Source: Stenogyne calaminthoides (Eukaryota; Streptophyta; Magnoliopsida; Lamiales; Lamiaceae). Taken from it: 64,000 nt of DNA. Each line of letters opens with the position of its first letter. Position 1 is the first letter of the stretch. The DNA lies in the NCBI GenBank assembly GCA_037126765.1, contig JBBCBC010000034.1, positions 16,552,691 through 16,616,690 on the forward strand, in the 5' to 3' direction. Below, piece by piece: positions 60,096 to 64,000 of the stretch. The notes under the pieces were generated by a model that saw nothing but the letters and a program-made list of their open reading frames with translations, was not told the DNA's origin and did no database searches. Made by a program: the position numbers and the translations under genes.

Positions 60096-62475
60096 TGTTG
60101 GGAAATTGTGGGTGCCCGGATCTATTCGAGATAATTTTTAAATACATATTTAAATTAAATAAATAATTACTAACATGAATTAATCCTAAATCAATTCAAC
60201 ATAATAATTAAACAACATGCGTACACGTAATTCACGTAAATCCTAAACATGCGGAACTAGGAGTTACGAGATTACATACCTCTCGTAGAGACAACCGTTG
60301 AGACGATGGATCAACCCAAAGTGCCTTCCCAAATATGTCCCAAAGTCCACGAACGTAACCCGGTGGGAGGATTTGCACGAACGATTTTAACAAGAGAGAA
60401 AACCAAAAAATATTATGCTACCACCTTTGTGGATTTCTAATATTTCCAACACATAGAATTGCACTTGGGACTGAAGAATTCATCCCCTATATATAGGGAG
60501 GAGGGGGGCGAAAATTAGGTCAAGAAAAATAAGGAAATTTTTTTTTCTTAGTCTCCAAGAAATCTTGAATATATCTTCTATATTCTTTTCTCCTTAATTA
60601 AATTTTCCATAAAAATTCTTTCCCTCTTCTACCTATAATTTTCGAAAATCACAAGCCTAAAGGAGTCAAGATTTGACTTCTTGAATTTATGGGATAATTA
60701 TGTATTCCTACAATAATTATCTATTTCCATAAAATATCTACAAGAAAATCAAGACAATCTTTTCTTTCATTTTGGCCACAAATTTTCGAAAATAATCATG
60801 GAAATATAGCAAGAATATTTTTCTTCTCTCTTTCATTAATTGGACTTTATTTTGGGCTATTTGAGGGGCCTTTAGGAGAATTAAGATTGGACCTTCAATG
60901 GACTATGAAACTTTAATATTGGGCCAAATATTATTCAAGTCCATTAATATTAATTTACTCCACTATAAAATTAATATTGAACTATTCATCTTAACCTATA
61001 TTACAATTACACATATAATATGACTCCCAGTCATTATTTCTCACGTTTAAGATTATTTTAGTCCATTAATTAAGTAAGCCACATATAATATGGCTCCCAG
61101 TCATTATTTCTTGAATATTATGCTGAATGAGGACCTATAGGAGGACAAATTTTTCGGTACTGAATATACAAGAATTAGACCTCAGTGGTGCGTTGTTTCT
61201 TAATCTCCATCCCTTAAATAGGATCGTGTGAAATTAATATTTATTTCTTTGACTTATGATGGGAAGAGAGTCAATGCGATTCGATACCTTATATCTTGGG
61301 CAATATTATTAATTACATGACGATTGCTGACATTTAATACGGAGAATCGCGTGCAAGTACGTCTTGCTTGATTTGTCCCCTTGGTGGGCTCATATCCTTT
61401 ATCATGTCAAATCTTGCAAGTGAAAATTTATTTCCAGCATGGATAATAATGTTGAGCTATCTTTACTCCAAGGATAAAGATATTAATTAATATAAAGCTT
61501 GTTCAGTGGCTTAATTAATTAATGGACTAAGATAATCTTAAAAACGGGAAATAATGACTGGGAGCCATGTTATATGTGAAATCGTAATATGGGTTAAGAT
61601 GAATAATTCAATATTAATTTTATAGTGGAGTAAATTAATATTAATGGACTTGAATAATATTTGGCCCAAAATATTAAAGCTTCATAGTCCATTGGAGGTC
61701 CAATCTTAATTCTCCTAAAGGCCTCCCAAATAGCCCAAAATAAAGTCCAATTAATGAGAGAGAAGAAAATATTCTTGCCTAATTTCCAATTGATATTTTC
61801 GAAAATTTTGTCTATAAAAGGAAGAAAAAATTGTCTTGATTTTCTTCTAGATATTTTATGGAAAGAGATAATTATTAATTATCCTATAAATTCAAGAAGT
61901 CAAATCTTGACTCCTTTATTAGTGTAAAATTCGAAAATATAGGTAGAAGAGGGGAAAGAGATTTTTATGGAAAACTTAATTGGGAGAAAAGAATATAGGA
62001 GATATATTCAAGATTTCTTTGGAGACCAATAAAAAGATTTTCTTCCTTATTTTCCTAGCCCTATTTTTCGCCCCCCCTCCGTGATTTATAGGGGATGGGC
62101 TCTTCATTCCCAAGTGCAATTCCATTGTGTTGGAAATATTAGAAATCCACAAAGGTGGTAGCAAAATATTTAATTTCTCTCCCATTAAAATCGTTAGATT
62201 TGAAATCTTCCCACCGGATAGCGTTAAGTGGACTTTGGGGATATATTTGGGAAGACTCTTGGGTTGATTCATCCGTTTGATTCTTCAAGAGGTTAGTAAT
62301 TCCGTAACTCCTAGTTCCGCATGTTTAGGATTTACGTGAATTATGTGTACACATGTTGTTTATTATTATGTTGAATTGACTTAGGATTAATTCATGTTAG
62401 TAATTAACTGTTTAATTTAAATATGTATTTAAATAATCACCTCGAATAGATTCGGGCACCCCGATTTTCCCAACA
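60096..62475. mobile_element. Inverted LTR palindrome (2380 bp)
   Basis: The right part, about 61130-62475, is LTR sequence in plus orientation related to 52174-54375. The left part, 60096 to about 61080, is the last 985 bp or so of the same LTR in the opposite orientation. The two arms are near-identical inverted copies; for example TAGGAGTTACG and CGTAACTCCTA, and TAAATCCTAAACATGCGGAACTAG and its inverse. Both outer ends are the LTR 3' terminus (TGTTGGGAAA and TTTCCCAACA). About 425 bp between the arms are single-copy LTR sequence. Flanks (GTCCA and CTTTC) do not match. The ORF at 61976-62272 is LTR-derived. Confidence 0.8.
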
Positions 62476-64000
62476 CTTTCATCTTCGTCGCCGATTTCAA
62501 GTGAAGTCTCCTCTTTGGTAATCTCTTCGTTGTCCATTAATTTCAGTTTGATGGTGAATTACTGGTTTTCCTTTTAGCTTTGTTTGATACTTCATTGTGC
62601 GATTTTATTGTTCCTTTTAGCTTTGTTTGAAAACCGAGCAGAGTTGGTTCACCTTCCCTCAAGTGTTGACCTTCACTTGCCAATTGCTTCTAAAGAATGA
62701 TCAAGTTGCGATGGATCAGTAAGAACCATGATTGTTCTTATGTTTTTTTTTTATCAATAAAAAGATGCAAAACCCGTATTACAAAAGCATTCCAATTCAC
62801 ACTAGTAGTTGTTGGGCTTTAGTTTACTTACTGTAGCTGTTGGTCTGTTGGAACTTTTCAATCCTAAACACAAGATTTTTATCATCCTATATCTTTGAGC
62901 CCTGATGCAGTTGTGCCAATAATTTCTCATGTTCAGTTTTTGCTGAAGAGGTCCTTTTCATGCTAATTTTAACCTGTGTACTCCATTTGTCCTATATATT
63001 TGAGATTACATTGAGTTTCAGAGTTCCATCATGGCCCACATATGCAGTCCTAAGATTACATATTTAAGATTACATTGAGTTACTTGTTGGGTCTTTCTGT
63101 GCAGGGGGTGATGAAATGTCCAGAATGCAAAGGCAAGTCACCAATTAGGATATCAACTGATGATGTAAGAGGCTGGTGCCTTTGATTCTGATAATCATAA
63201 TAAATTAATTTTCTGATGATTGTGTAGTTTATGATTTCAGTTACATGTATCTGATATATTTCATGCTTAAGCTCTTATGCATGTTAGCTAATAATTCAAT
63301 TTTGTTATCCCATTTCCTCAGATAATGGAACCTCCATGGAAAGCCTATAATATCATGCGTAAGATGGACTATCCTTATGAGGGGTGTATTAATTAATTCT
63401 CTTTTCTTTTTTTATAAATAAATGTAGTGTGTGAGTGCTTGCATTTTCTTAGTTTCATGTGGCCAAATACTTATGAAGCTATGAAGCACAAGGAAGAAGA
63501 TTGGGGATCTAATAAGAATTAGAGCCTCACTTTTTTCTCTTTAGACACTATTCAGTCCAGCATATTTCATGTCTCTCACAAATTAATAACCATATTTTGG
63601 TATAGAAGTTTTGACTACATCCAATACATTCAGCTGTTTAATGAATTTTTATTTTATTTGCAGCATATAGTTCACAGTATGAAGGATCCAAGCATCGCTG
63701 CATTCTGAAAGTATAAAACTTGCATTAAGTTGAGCTCTGTGTTTTGGCTAGAACTATGAGGAAAGTCGCGTAATTGTACATTTTAGAAAGTGAAGAGGCA
63801 TACTCAGGTTATGATATTTTATATAATATTATGGTCTGATATGTGCTTCTCCCTTGTTTCATCTCCTAATCCATGTTTTGTTTGGACTTAAACATTGATC
63901 TGTGCAGCATATATATAGGTTTATATGGCGCCATTTTTTTCCTCCACAAAGGCAAAAAAATTCCTTCCAAAAAGTTACATTTTCCCTTCAAAAATTCTGG
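62476..64000 (+). pseudogene. Exon-like pieces of an unrecognised gene, or a captured fragment
   Basis: A clean 60-bp exon-like piece (63107-63166) follows the acceptor TTTCTGTGCAG and precedes GTAAGAG. It reads GVMKCPECKGKSPIRISTDD with a CX2C motif. A second piece starts after TTTCCTCAG at about 63322 and reads IMEPPWKAYNIMRKMDYPYEG. Later pieces near 63470 (TYEAMKHKEEDWGSNKN) and after TTTGCAG at 63664 (HIVHSMKDPSIAAF, then a stop) could be further exons. Phases of the first two agree. I do not recognise the family; KMDYPYEG vaguely resembles a G-patch start. Upstream bases 62476-62760 hold no clear coding. It may be a gene running through the window edge or a broken copy. Confidence 0.35.

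Noticed and set aside
60096..62475. DNA transposon with inverted terminal repeats
   Set aside because: Ends and body are LTR sequence of the copia-3-related family, and there is no target duplication or transposase.

Overview
This looks like AT-rich nuclear DNA of a flowering plant, probably a eudicot. The signs are a spliced gene with GT-AG introns, Ty1/copia and Ty3/gypsy retrotransposons primed by initiator-Met tRNA, CACTA, hAT, Mutator, Stowaway and Helitron remnants, and no bacterial gene organisation. One host gene can be fully modelled. Almost everything else is transposable elements nested inside each other. I cannot name the species.

Left block (1-23041): remains of Ty3/gypsy elements (pol remnant 1-1390, antisense coding blocks, LTRs 5713-6375 and 8110-8719). 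The last gypsy element appears to sit inside the 5' LTR of a decayed Ty1/copia element, copia-1 (8720-22550). Copia-1 carries an unclassified insertion in its leader (about 11451-13240) and a second LTR element in its 3' LTR (18911-22098, TSD AATAT). That second element has LTRs of 1.4-1.6 kb and an internal domain of only 202 bp. Copia-1 appears to lie in a CACTA transposon whose 3' end is at 23041.

Middle block (23042-35137): Helitron helicase remnants, a SINE-like sequence, a hAT element with a perfect 8-bp TSD, a Mutator-like MITE, and an intact five-exon class-3 lipase gene on the minus strand (28591-33432). The lipase is 472 residues, resembles plant oil-body lipases and has a complete Ser-Asp-His triad. 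Two foldback elements lie in its last intron.

Right block (35138-64000): copia-2 (35138-55070) is a fairly young copia element with a near-matching 5-bp TSD. Its RT is split by copia-3, in reverse orientation (41562-50600, TSD ATCTT), and its 3' LTR is split by a related solo LTR (52174-54375). Next come a CACTA element (55118-56884, TSD CTT) holding a Stowaway MITE and tRNA-like sequence, a TA microsatellite, a second CACTA-like 3' end, a partial gypsy LTR, a 2.4-kb inverted LTR palindrome (60096-62475), and exon-like pieces of an unrecognised gene at the right edge.

The most unusual items are the LTR element with almost no internal region and a duplicated primer-site junction (18911-22098), the inverted LTR palindrome, the triple leader hairpins shared by copia-1 and copia-2, and the two-part tRNA-like module shared by two otherwise different CACTA elements. 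All positions were read by eye, and no alignment program was run.
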